Shown piece by piece: positions 24,687-32,431 of a stretch of DNA of 64,000 nucleotides. The translations under genes were made by a program, and so were the position numbers. The stretch is taken from contig NZ_BMVE01000013.1 in NCBI RefSeq assembly GCF_014650555.1, positions 124,001-188,000 on the forward strand. Reading direction: 5' to 3'. This DNA is from Streptomyces goshikiensis (GTDB lineage: Bacteria; Actinomycetota; Actinomycetes; Streptomycetales; Streptomycetaceae). The first letter of the stretch is position 1; each line of letters starts with the position of its first letter. The notes under the pieces were generated by a model that did no database searches, had not been told where the DNA came from, and worked only from the letters and a program-made list of their open reading frames with translations.

Positions 24687-27152
24687 GTGGTGACCTTCGC
24701 GCAGGCGCAGGAGCGCGCCGAGGAATGGATCAACGCGGACGTGCCCGCGTACCAGCACCGTGAGGTGCGGGTACGGGAGTTCGGGCTCGGCTTCGTGCTG
24801 TGGGCCGAGGACCGCGCCGCCGGTCCGGTGTCCGGTGGTGGGCGGCAGAGGCTGGTCATCGCGCGGGACAGCGGGGAGGTGACGCTGTGGCCGGGGCTGC
24901 CGGTGGGTGAGGTGATCCGTCGGTACGAGGAGGAGTACGGGGTCGCGGCCGCGCCGGCGGCGGAGGCCTCGGTGCCGACGCCGCGGATCGACGCGGAGCA
25001 GACCTCGTTCATGCTGAGCCCGCCGGAGTGGTTGCAGGAGGCGGCGGACCGGGCGGGGATTCCGCGGGCGGTGCCGTCTTCTTCTTCGGGTGGGGCTTCT
25101 TCGGGCGGGGATTCGGCTGCGGCGCCGGCCGCCGCGGAGGCCGCTCCGGCTTCGGAGGCGCCGGCACCGGTGGCTCCGGCCGAGCCCGTGCCGCTGCGGC
25201 GCGGCGGCGAGGTGCCGTACGAGCCCACCGCCAACGACGGGGTGCCGGCCGGTGCCACGCCGTGGGCCGGGACCGATGTGAACTCCGGTGGGGACGACGC
25301 GTCCGTGCCGCTGCCCGCGACCGTGTTCGCGCCGCCGCTGTCCGGGTCGGACCTGGAGGACGCGCCGTCCTCCGGGGTCGCCGCGGAGGCGAAGACCACC
25401 CTGATGGCGGGTGGCAGCCGGCTGCCGGAGACCGCGATCGCGCCCGCCGTGGCGGTGGGCTCGGCGGACATCGCCGACGCGCCGACGGGCAAGGCCACCG
25501 TGAACCGGCCGGGTGCGCCGGCCGTTCCGCCGACGCCTCCCGGTCCGCCGACGCCGCCGCCCGGTCCTGCCGGGTCGCCGGGTGGCGGGCTCGACCACGC
25601 CGCGACGATGCTCGCGGGTCCGGGTGTGGTGCCGCAGCCGCCGGGGCCGCCCGGTGCGCCTGCGCCGCCGGGGCCTCCCGGGGCTCCCGGGTCGCTGGGG
25701 CGTGGGCTCGATCATGCCGCGACGATGCTCGCCGGTCCGGCCGTTGTGCAGCCGCCGGGGGCGCCGGGGGCGCCTACGCCGCCCGGGCCTCCCGGTGCGC
25801 CTGGTGCGCCTGGTGGGGCGCATCATGCCGCGACCATGCTGGCCGGTCCGGGTGTCGTGCCGCAGCCGCCGGGGCCGCCCGGTGCGCCTGCGCCGCCGGG
25901 GCCTCCTGGGGCTCCCGGGTCGCTGGGGCGTGGGCTCGATCATGCCGCGACGATGCTCGCCGGTCCGGCCGTTGTGCAGCCGCCCGGGCCGCCGGGGGCG
26001 CCTACGCCGCCCGGGCCTCCCGGTGCGCCCGGTGCGCCCGGTGCGCCTGGGGTGCCCGGTGGGGCGCATCATGCCGCCACGATGCTGGCCGGTCCGGGTG
26101 TCGTGCCGCAGCCGCCGGGGCCTCCCGGTGCGCCGCAGCCGCCGCAGCCGCCCGGTCCCGCCGCGCCGTCCGGGGTGCCCACCGTGGGTCCCGGGTACCA
26201 GGCCGTGCTGCGCTACCGCGCGCCCGACGGCTCCGAGCAGCAGCTCATCCGCCGCTCGGCGCCCGGCACTCCGCACCCGGAGTGGCAGATCCTGTACGAG
26301 CTGCGCGCCATGAACGTGCCGCCGCAGCAGGTGCTGGAGCTGCACACCGAGCTGGCCTCGTGCGAGCTGCCCGGCGGTTACTGCGCCCGGATGATCCGGG
26401 AGACCTGGCCGCAAGTGCGGATCACCAGCGTGGCCCCGTACGGGACCGACCACGCGGGCCGTCAGCAGGGCATGCGGCACCTGCTCACGCACCAGGGCGA
26501 GCTGCACCAGGTGGCGGACGGTCCGGCGCGCCCCGCGCCGGTACGGGCGCCGCTGCCGCAGGTGCCGCTCCAGCCGGCGATTCCGCTGGAGGCCATCGGC
26601 CAGGAACTGGCGGCGGCGTTCGGTCCGCAGGGCGTGTTCCGGTTCGAGCAGCGGGCGGTGTCCCGCCAGGGCGTGCCGGACATCGTCGCGCAGACGCTGG
26701 TGTGGGCGGGTCTGCCGGTGGACTTCGGCCCGTTCTTCTGGGCGCAGGCGGTACCGGGCGCGCCGGTGCCGACGCTGGCCGAGCTGGCCGCGCAGCGGCA
26801 GGTGCAGGCCGCGTCGGACGCGGGTTCGTACCTGGTCGTCGGCAGCGACTTCGGCAAGGCGCTGTGCGTGCAGTACGGGACGGCGCACATAGTGGCGGTC
26901 CCGGTGGAGGCCGGTCCGGGTGGTGCTCCGGTGCCGCCGCAGTTCGTGAATTCGAGCCTGCCGCAGTTCGCGCGTTCGCTGGCGATGCTGGGTCACATGT
27001 GGCGGCTGCGGCAGCATCTGACGCCGGAGCAGGCGGGCCGCTGGACCGTCGATTTCCAGGCGAATCTGGCGGGCCTGGACAGCGCGGCGCTGGCTTCGCC
27101 GGAGAACTGGTGGTCGGTGTTGCTGGAGCAGATGTGGGACGGGCTGCTCTGA
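24687..27152 (+). CDS. Multidomain Imm35 - deaminase-like - SUKH-4 protein with Pro/Gly repeats
   Basis: The 821-residue protein begins with an Imm35/YrhB-like domain (about 1-85: FAQAQERAEEWINADV...GLGFVLW). An acidic Ala/Ser/Pro linker follows, then a collagen-like Pro/Gly region (about 275-500) with five HAATMLAGP units. Next comes a deaminase-like domain (about 505-580) with His530-Pro-Glu532 and TELASCELPGGYC (Cys559, Cys566), similar to XOO_2897-type deaminases. A SUKH-4-like domain (about 625-815) ends the chain. The GTG pair at 24687/24690 is chosen because GAGGGG precedes it at the right distance; an ATG at 24669 overlaps the upstream gene. A single toxin-type domain between two immunity-type domains is unusual. 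A hairpin terminator follows. Confidence 0.78.
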   Translation: MVTFAQAQERAEEWINADVPAYQHREVRVREFGLGFVLWAEDRAAGPVSGGGRQRLVIARDSGEVTLWPGLPVGEVIRRYEEEYGVAAAPAAEASVPTPRIDAEQTSFMLSPPEWLQEAADRAGIPRAVPSSSSGGASSGGDSAAAPAAAEAAPASEAPAPVAPAEPVPLRRGGEVPYEPTANDGVPAGATPWAGTDVNSGGDDASVPLPATVFAPPLSGSDLEDAPSSGVAAEAKTTLMAGGSRLPETAIAPAVAVGSADIADAPTGKATVNRPGAPAVPPTPPGPPTPPPGPAGSPGGGLDHAATMLAGPGVVPQPPGPPGAPAPPGPPGAPGSLGRGLDHAATMLAGPAVVQPPGAPGAPTPPGPPGAPGAPGGAHHAATMLAGPGVVPQPPGPPGAPAPPGPPGAPGSLGRGLDHAATMLAGPAVVQPPGPPGAPTPPGPPGAPGAPGAPGVPGGAHHAATMLAGPGVVPQPPGPPGAPQPPQPPGPAAPSGVPTVGPGYQAVLRYRAPDGSEQQLIRRSAPGTPHPEWQILYELRAMNVPPQQVLELHTELASCELPGGYCARMIRETWPQVRITSVAPYGTDHAGRQQGMRHLLTHQGELHQVADGPARPAPVRAPLPQVPLQPAIPLEAIGQELAAAFGPQGVFRFEQRAVSRQGVPDIVAQTLVWAGLPVDFGPFFWAQAVPGAPVPTLAELAAQRQVQAASDAGSYLVVGSDFGKALCVQYGTAHIVAVPVEAGPGGAPVPPQFVNSSLPQFARSLAMLGHMWRLRQHLTPEQAGRWTVDFQANLAGLDSAALASPENWWSVLLEQMWDGLL
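25629..26102 (+). repeat. Two long in-frame tandem repeats in the Pro/Gly region
   Basis: Copy 1 (25629-25856, 228 bases) and copy 2 (25857-26102, 246 bases) are nearly identical in DNA sequence, including at silent positions. Copy 2 carries an extra 18 bases. Each encodes about 76-82 residues with two HAATMLAGP motifs. The high DNA identity suggests recent amplification. Confidence 0.85.
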
Positions 27153-27181
27153 GCGCCTGTTGACCGCGTGATCGGTCTGGT

Positions 27182-27221
27182 GGCCGGGCCGGGACCCCTT
27201 GACGGGGGTCTCGGCCCGGCC
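27182..27221 (+). terminator. Terminator of the nuclease/deaminase operon
   Basis: A 17-bp stem with one mismatch (27182-27198 with 27205-27221) and a 6-base loop lies 29 bases after the stop. Confidence 0.75.
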
Positions 27222-27287
27222 ATTCCGGCTTCTGGGAGCAAATGACGCATCCTTGACAGGAATCCCCGCGAGAGAGGCGCTTCCAGG

Positions 27288-28181
27288 ATGAGTGCACCCA
27301 TGTCACCTCACGGCCAGGGCCTCGGGACCGTGCGCGGTCGCGGCTACCGGATGGAGCAGGTCGACCGGTATCTCGCGCGGCTGTCGGACAGCCGGGACGA
27401 GGCCTGGGAACGGGTGGCACGGCTGACGGTCCTGGCGAAGCGGATGGAGGCGGAGGCGGGGCGGCTGCGCGAGGCGGTGGCCGAGCTGGCCCCGCAGCGG
27501 TACGACGACCTGAGCGAGCGCGCCCGTCGGATCCTGCTGCTGGCGGAGGAGGAGGCCGAGGCGGTACGGGACGAGGCCGGGGCGGACGCCTTGGCCATCC
27601 AGGGCGCGGCCGAGGCGCATGCCGACCGGGTGACGGAGCTGGCGGGGCACGACGCGGAGGCGGTGCGGGAGCAGACCGAGGTCCGGGCGCGGCAGTTGCT
27701 GCTGCGGGCGCAGCGGGAGGCGGACGAGGAGCGGGGCGGGGCGAGGGACGAGGCGGCGGCGTGGCGGGCGGAGGCCTCGGCGGCGCTGGCGGAGATGGAG
27801 CGGCGGTCGCAGGCGTTGCTCGCGGAGCGGGAGCAGGAGCGGGCGGAGCGGCGGGACGCGGCGGAGCGGGAGCTGGCGGCGCGGGAGGGGGAGCTGGAGG
27901 CGCGGCTCCTGGAGCTGGACCGGCGCGCGGAGGCCGGTCTCGCGGAGGCGCGGCGGGCGTTGGCGGAGGCGGAGGAGGCGGCGCGGCACGGGCAGGAGGA
28001 CGCGGAGGCGCGGGGCGCGGAGCTGGTGGCGGCGGCGCGGGTGCGGGAGGAGCGGGTGGGGCGGGAGACGGAGCGGATCCTGCGGGAGCACGAGGAGTCG
28101 CAGGAGGAGATGCGGGCGCACATGAACCACGTCCGCTCCAGCCTGGCGGCTCTTACGGGGCGGGCTCCTGCGGAGGGCTGA
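27288..28181 (+). CDS. Long coiled-coil protein with DivIVA-like N-terminus
   Basis: The 297-residue protein has a short N-terminal segment GLGTVRGRGYRMEQVDRYLARL that resembles the membrane-curvature-binding start of DivIVA-type proteins. An almost uninterrupted Glu/Arg/Ala-rich coiled coil follows (about 35-290). No transmembrane segment or catalytic motif is seen. Similar Streptomyces proteins are often labelled cellulose-binding, a name not supported by any carbohydrate-binding motif here. A cytoskeletal or scaffold role is inference. It has its own 135-base upstream gap after a terminator, so it is probably a separate transcript. ATG 27300 is an alternative start. Confidence 0.8.
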   Translation: MSAPMSPHGQGLGTVRGRGYRMEQVDRYLARLSDSRDEAWERVARLTVLAKRMEAEAGRLREAVAELAPQRYDDLSERARRILLLAEEEAEAVRDEAGADALAIQGAAEAHADRVTELAGHDAEAVREQTEVRARQLLLRAQREADEERGGARDEAAAWRAEASAALAEMERRSQALLAEREQERAERRDAAERELAAREGELEARLLELDRRAEAGLAEARRALAEAEEAARHGQEDAEARGAELVAAARVREERVGRETERILREHEESQEEMRAHMNHVRSSLAALTGRAPAEG

Positions 28182-28192
28182 GGCGGGTGCCC

Positions 28193-28250
28193 GGGGGTGG
28201 GGTGGGGTGGGTGGGGTGGGGCGGGGCCGGTGGCGGGGGTGGGGTGGGGT
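28193..28250 (+). repeat. G-tract array with G-quadruplex potential
   Basis: More than ten runs of three to five Gs are separated by single T or C residues just after the coiled-coil gene stop. The plus strand could form a G-quadruplex. It overlaps the left arm of the inverted repeat at 28223. Confidence 0.8.
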
Positions 28251-28373
28251 GCTGTCCGGGACTGCATGATTTATGGCGGCCGGTCGGGCGCTGTCGTCTT
28301 GCGGCTCCCTGCGCGCCACAAATCACGTTTTACGTCCCGGACAGCACCCCACCCCACCCCCGCCACCGGCCCC
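28223..28373. repeat. Perfect 40-bp inverted repeat with 71-base centre
   Basis: Bases 28223-28262 are the exact reverse complement of 28334-28373. The match continues imperfectly inward: TGATTTATGGCG near 28267 against TGATTTGTGGCG on the opposite strand. It lies between convergent genes, so it could act as a terminator, but 40 perfect base pairs with a structured centre is far beyond ordinary terminators here. It resembles a miniature inverted-repeat element; no transposase is present. Confidence 0.85.
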
Positions 28374-28399
28374 TCCTGTGCGTCCGGCCCCGCCTCATT

Positions 28400-29302
28400 T
28401 CAGCCTCGCCGATGTACTTCAGCCTCGGCGGTGGAGGCGTTGGTGAGGTGGGGGAGGGCGTTTGCGATCAGGGGGGTGATGCGGTCCAGGTGGGTTTCCA
28501 GGGCGAAGTGGCCCGCGCCTTCGAAGAGGTGCAGCTCCGCGTCCGGCACGTCGCGGAGGTACGCCTTCGCGCCCGCCGTCGTGAAGAAGGGGTCGCCCGC
28601 GCCCCACAGCACCAGTACCGGGATCCCCGCCGAGCGGAGCCACGCCTGCCAGGCGGGGTAGTGCGTGAAGTTCGAGGCGTAGTCGAAGGTCAGGTCGGCC
28701 TGTGCCTCGGCGCGCCCCGGCAGGCCGAGGTAGTGGAGGTCCAGCGCCCGGCCGTCCGGTGAGACCAGGGTCTGGTCGGCGACGCCCGTCTCGTACTGGA
28801 AGCGGACGCCCTCCGCGCTGAAGAGGTCGCGCACCTTCTCCTCGTCGCCCGGCACCTCCCGCCGCAGTGCGGCGAAGGCCCGGGCCGCGTCCGAGAGGCC
28901 CTCCTCGTAGGCGTTGCCGTTCTGCACGATCAGGCCCGTCACCCGCTCCGGCCGCCGCGTGGCGACCCGCAGGCCGACCGGGGCGCCGTAGTCGAAGACG
29001 TACAGCGCGAAGCGGTCCAGGCCGAGCGCGTCGGTGAAGCCCTCCACGACGTCCGCGAGCCGGTCGAAGGTGTACGTGAACGCCGGCGGGGCCTCGGTGC
29101 GGCCGAAGCCGGGGTAGTCCGGGGCGATCAGGCGGTACGGGGTGTCGCCGAGCGCGTCCATCAGGCGGGCGAACTGGTGGGAGGAGGTCGGGAAGCCGTG
29201 CAGGAGCAGCAGTACCGGTGCGTCGGCGGGGCCGCTCTCGCGGTAGGCGACGCGTACGCCGGCGACCTCGATGGTCTGGTGCCGGACGGTCCGAGTGGTC
29301 AT
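28400..29302 (-). CDS. Alpha/beta hydrolase with Asp nucleophile (epoxide hydrolase / dehalogenase-like)
   Basis: The 300-residue cytoplasmic hydrolase shows the oxyanion segment LLHGFPTSSHQF, a nucleophile elbow VFDYGAPVG with Asp104 rather than Ser, an acid in WGAGDPFF and the catalytic His in EGAGHFALETH. An Asp nucleophile points to epoxide hydrolase, fluoroacetate or haloalkane dehalogenase types. The residue after Asp is Tyr instead of the Trp of classic haloalkane dehalogenases, so halide specificity is doubtful. ATG 29302 is chosen with GGAGG six bases upstream. It is divergent from a CGNR zinc-finger regulator across an 87-base gap with a paired-repeat operator, so substrate-induced control is likely. 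Confidence 0.87.
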   Translation of the reverse strand: MTTRTVRHQTIEVAGVRVAYRESGPADAPVLLLLHGFPTSSHQFARLMDALGDTPYRLIAPDYPGFGRTEAPPAFTYTFDRLADVVEGFTDALGLDRFALYVFDYGAPVGLRVATRRPERVTGLIVQNGNAYEEGLSDAARAFAALRREVPGDEEKVRDLFSAEGVRFQYETGVADQTLVSPDGRALDLHYLGLPGRAEAQADLTFDYASNFTHYPAWQAWLRSAGIPVLVLWGAGDPFFTTAGAKAYLRDVPDAELHLFEGAGHFALETHLDRITPLIANALPHLTNASTAEAEVHRRG

Positions 29303-29328
29303 CACATGCCTCCAGTGGTGTTTGTGGC

Positions 29329-29360
29329 ATTAGTTTGACCGGAGTTGGCTAATGGGTCAA
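29329..29360. promoter_or_regulatory. Putative operator between hydrolase and CGNR regulator
   Basis: ATTAG with TTGACC (29329-29340) is mirrored by CTAAT with GGTCAA (29349-29360). Each half-site pair is an inverted repeat with the same roughly 15-base offset. Its position between divergent starts suggests shared control. Confidence 0.5.
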
Positions 29361-29389
29361 GTGGGTGAGGTAGCGTTAGGAGGGTGACA

Positions 29390-29968
29390 GTGAACTTTCC
29401 GCTCATCGGTGAACCCCTGGCTCTGGACCTGCTCAACACCCGGCCCGCCGGCGCCGGGGACCTCATCGCCGGCCCGGTGGGGCTCGGGGAGTGGCTGGCC
29501 GCGCAGGCGGGCCGGGTGGCGCCGCTCGACGGGGTCGGCGCGGCCGAGGTGGCGGCCGTGCACGCCGTACGGGAGGCCGCCGGCCCCGCGCTCGCGGCGG
29601 TCCGGCGCGGGGAGCGGCCCCCGGCCGGGGCGCTGCGCGCGCTGAACGCGGCGATGGCCGCCGCGCCCGCGCACCGGGAGCTGGTGTGGGGCGAGGGGCT
29701 GGCCGCGCCGGAGCGCCGGGCGGCCGCCCCGGCCCTGCGGCTCGCGGCGGAGCTGGCCGAGGCGGTGGCGGAGCTGCTGACCGACCCCCGGGTGGGCGAG
29801 GTCCGGGAGTGCGAGGGGGCGGACTGCGTCCTGCTGTTCCTCCCGGCGAATCCCCGCCGCCGCTGGTGCGTGGCCTCGGCCTGCGGCAATCGCGCCCGGG
29901 TGGCCCGGTACTACGCCCGCCACGGGAAGCCCGGTCAAGCCGACGCGGGCACCGGGGCCGGGGTGTAG
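29390..29968 (+). CDS. CGNR zinc-finger regulator with ABATE domain
   Basis: The 192-residue protein has an N-terminal ABATE domain beginning FPLIGEPLALDLLNTR, typical of stress-linked actinobacterial regulators, and a C-terminal CGNR zinc finger. The zinc ligands appear as C-x4-C in ECEGADCVLLF and C-x4-CGNR in WCVASACGNRARVARYYARH. GTG 29390 is preferred over GTG 29384 because AGGAGG sits six bases before it and would abut the earlier codon. It is divergent from the hydrolase gene, probably its target. Its last 34 bases overlap the convergent membrane-protein gene. Confidence 0.88.
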   Translation: MNFPLIGEPLALDLLNTRPAGAGDLIAGPVGLGEWLAAQAGRVAPLDGVGAAEVAAVHAVREAAGPALAAVRRGERPPAGALRALNAAMAAAPAHRELVWGEGLAAPERRAAAPALRLAAELAEAVAELLTDPRVGEVRECEGADCVLLFLPANPRRRWCVASACGNRARVARYYARHGKPGQADAGTGAGV

Positions 29969-30783
29969 GTGTACGGGTCGCTGCGCAGCCCTCGGGCGGT
30001 GACCACCACCGTGAAGGCGGGGCCGGCGCCCGTGGGGAGGGGGCCCGTGAGGGCGCCCGTCAGGGGGTCGGGGGCGGTCGGTACGACCGTGTCGTCCACC
30101 GTGACCCGCGCCGGGGTGCCCGCCGGGTCCGGGGCGAAGCCGCCGCCTTCGACCGTGAGGATCCCGTCCGCCACGGTGACGTGGGTGATCACCGGGTTGG
30201 GGCGGACGGCCATCTTGTTCACCAGGTACGCGCCCGCCGGAGCCCCCGTCAGGGCCCATATCTCCCCGGGCAGGTCCGGCAGGCCCGCGCCGACGTCGGA
30301 GAGGAAGAACAGCACGACGTAGAGCATGGTGACGGCGCTGAGCGCGACGTACTGGAGGTCGACGAGGTCGGTCCGGCCGCTGTCGTTCGCGATCAGCTCC
30401 CGCAGCGGGCGCCGCCCGGTCGTGCTGGGCTTCGGCGCGGGCTTGGCCATCGTGCCGCTCTCGACGCGCATCCCGACGACCGCCTTGGCCGCGATCAGCG
30501 CCACGTACGGGCCGCCGAGCAGCGGCAGGTACACGGTGGTGAGCGAGGAGAGCGGGCCGTGCTCCCCCTGGAACCAGCCGGCGCCGCCGCCCGCCGTGAG
30601 CCCGTAGCCGAGGATCGTGAGCAGCAGCCAGAGCAGGATCACCGTCCAGGCCAGGGCCAGGGTGGTGGAGGTGGACAGCCGGCCGTCGCGGCCGGTGACG
30701 AAGCCCGGGGCGCGGCGCAGGCGCAGGGCGGTCGGTACGGCCAGGGCGGCCAGTAAAGCGAGTGCGAAGAGCGCGGACGTCAT
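29935..30783 (-). CDS. Membrane protein with C-terminal IPT/TIG-like domain
   Basis: The 282-residue protein has four likely transmembrane helices (around ALFALALLAALAVPTALRL, LALAWTVILLWLLLTILGY, LTTVYLPLLGGPYVALIAA and LSAVTMLYVVLFFLSDVG). A small beta-rich C-terminal domain (about 195-280) carries VITHVTVADGILTVEGGGFAPDPAG, which looks like an IPT/TIG immunoglobulin fold. The ATG at 30783 follows GGGGGAA. The function is unknown; no catalytic motifs are visible. It overlaps the CGNR gene tail to tail and follows the MFS gene on the same strand after 76 bases. Confidence 0.8.
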   Translation of the reverse strand: MTSALFALALLAALAVPTALRLRRAPGFVTGRDGRLSTSTTLALAWTVILLWLLLTILGYGLTAGGGAGWFQGEHGPLSSLTTVYLPLLGGPYVALIAAKAVVGMRVESGTMAKPAPKPSTTGRRPLRELIANDSGRTDLVDLQYVALSAVTMLYVVLFFLSDVGAGLPDLPGEIWALTGAPAGAYLVNKMAVRPNPVITHVTVADGILTVEGGGFAPDPAGTPARVTVDDTVVPTAPDPLTGALTGPLPTGAGPAFTVVVTARGLRSDPYTYTPAPVPASA

Positions 30784-30859
30784 GTGGTTCCCCCGGATCG
30801 GTTGCCTGGGTCGGGTCTCCGGCAAGGAGACAATCTTCGCCCCGGCCATGACAACCCGG

Positions 30860-32431
30860 CTATTCCTCGCGCTGCTCCGGCAGGACGGGGAACCGCCGGG
30901 GCGCCAACAGCAGCAGCGCCAGTACGGCCAGTACGGCGGCTGCCGTCGCGCCCAGGAAGACGTGGTCCACGGCGGCGGTGATGGCGCCCCGCAGGTAGTC
31001 GGCGGCGGCCGCCGGGAGCTGCGCCGGCGCGTCCAGGGCCTTGGAGACGTCGTCCAGGTTGTCCGGGAGCCCGGGCATCGGGGCGTCCACCAGCCGGGCG
31101 GCGATGGTCGCGTTGGCGACGGCGCCCAGCAGGGCCGCCCCGACGCTCTGGCCGACCTGGCGGGAGAACAGGATGGAGGCCGTCGCGGTGCCGCGCTCCG
31201 CCCAGCCCACGGTTGACTGGACCCCGATGATCAGCGGCAGCTGGCACAGCCCCAGCGCCCCGCCCAGCAGCAGCATGATCAGCGCGGGCAGCCAGGGTTC
31301 GGCGTCCGCCGGCAGCAGGGTGAAGGAGAACAGGATCACGGCGGCGAGGGAGCTGCCCACCACGGCGGTGTTGCGGAAGCCGATGCGCCGGTAGACGTGC
31401 TGGCTCAGGGCGGCGGAGATGGGCCAGCTCAGGGTCATGGTGGACATGACGAACCCGGCGCCGGTCGGGCCGAGGCCGAGCACGGACTGGGCGTACGTCG
31501 GGACGAACAGCATCGGGGCCACCATCAGCAGCCCGAGCGCCCCCAGGGCCAGGTTGACGGCGGCGATGGTCCGCCTGCGCCACACCCAGCCGGGCAGGAT
31601 CGGCTCCTCGGCCCGGCGCTCCACCCAGAACACCACGCCGCCCAGCACCGCGCTCGTGCCCAGCAGTCCCAGCGAGGGCGCGGACAGCCAGGGCCAGGCG
31701 ACCCCGCCCTGCACCAGCGCGAACAGCAGCAGGCCGCCGCAGGCGAAGATGCCGAGGGCGCCGGCCCAGTCGATGCGGCCCCGGCGCGCGACGGACCGTA
31801 CGGGCTCGACCAGGTGGCGGGCGATCATCCACAGGGCCATCCCGGCCAGCGGGATGTTCAGCAGGAAGATCCAGCGCCAGTTCGCGTAGGAGGCGAGCAG
31901 CCCGCCGATCCCGGGGCCCGCGACGGCGGCGCAGGCCCAGACGGCGGACATCCGGGCCTGGATCCTGGGCCGTTCCGCCAGCGGGTACAGATCGGCGGCC
32001 AGGGTCTGGACGGTGCCCTGGAGGGCGCCGCCGCCCAGCCCCTGGACGATCCGGAAGGCGATGAGGGCGGCCATGTTCCAGGCGGACGCGCACAGCAGCG
32101 AGCCGACGAGGAACAGGGCGATGCCGAAGAGGAGCACGGGCTTGCGGCCGAAGGTGTCGGACAGCTTCCCGTAGACGGGCAGCGTGACGGTGACGGCGAG
32201 CAGATAGCCGGAGAAGAGCCAGGAGAAGACGGAGAAACCGCCGAGGTCGCCGACGATCTGGGGCACGGCGGTGGACACGATGCTGGTGTCGAGGGCGACC
32301 AGGGCCATGCCGAGCATCAGCGACACGACCACGGGGGTGGGGGGCCGGCCGGGGGGCGCGCCGTCGGAGGTCTTGCCGGCGGCCGAAACCGCCGTCCCCG
32401 GTATGTGGTCGGCGCTCTCCTCTGTCCCCAC
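30860..32431 (-). CDS. MFS drug-type exporter, DHA2 (14-helix) family
   Basis: The 523-residue protein has about 14 hydrophobic segments and the DHA2 landmarks LDTSIVSTAVPQI (motif D1), GKLSDTFGRKPVL (motif A) and GLGGGALQGTVQTL in the antiporter region. The N-terminus is polar and cytoplasmic. The family exports antibiotics, dyes or metabolites in exchange for protons; the substrate cannot be predicted. The GTG at 32431 follows AAAGGA. It is divergent from an ABC transporter operon across a 323-base gap. No local TetR or MarR regulator is adjacent. Confidence 0.92.
   Translation of the reverse strand: MGTEESADHIPGTAVSAAGKTSDGAPPGRPPTPVVVSLMLGMALVALDTSIVSTAVPQIVGDLGGFSVFSWLFSGYLLAVTVTLPVYGKLSDTFGRKPVLLFGIALFLVGSLLCASAWNMAALIAFRIVQGLGGGALQGTVQTLAADLYPLAERPRIQARMSAVWACAAVAGPGIGGLLASYANWRWIFLLNIPLAGMALWMIARHLVEPVRSVARRGRIDWAGALGIFACGGLLLFALVQGGVAWPWLSAPSLGLLGTSAVLGGVVFWVERRAEEPILPGWVWRRRTIAAVNLALGALGLLMVAPMLFVPTYAQSVLGLGPTGAGFVMSTMTLSWPISAALSQHVYRRIGFRNTAVVGSSLAAVILFSFTLLPADAEPWLPALIMLLLGGALGLCQLPLIIGVQSTVGWAERGTATASILFSRQVGQSVGAALLGAVANATIAARLVDAPMPGLPDNLDDVSKALDAPAQLPAAAADYLRGAITAAVDHVFLGATAAAVLAVLALLLLAPRRFPVLPEQREE

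Noticed and set aside
25629..26102. Repeats considered as a possible CRISPR array
   Set aside because: Units are over 220 bases, in frame, protein-coding and without unique spacers of equal length.
22354..28181. Secreted polymorphic-toxin locus
   Set aside because: No signal peptides, delivery domains or secretion genes are present in the proteins or next to them, so export is not supported.
28223..28373. Inverted repeat considered as a full insertion sequence
   Set aside because: Only 71 bases lie between the arms and no transposase gene is present, so at most it is a non-autonomous remnant.
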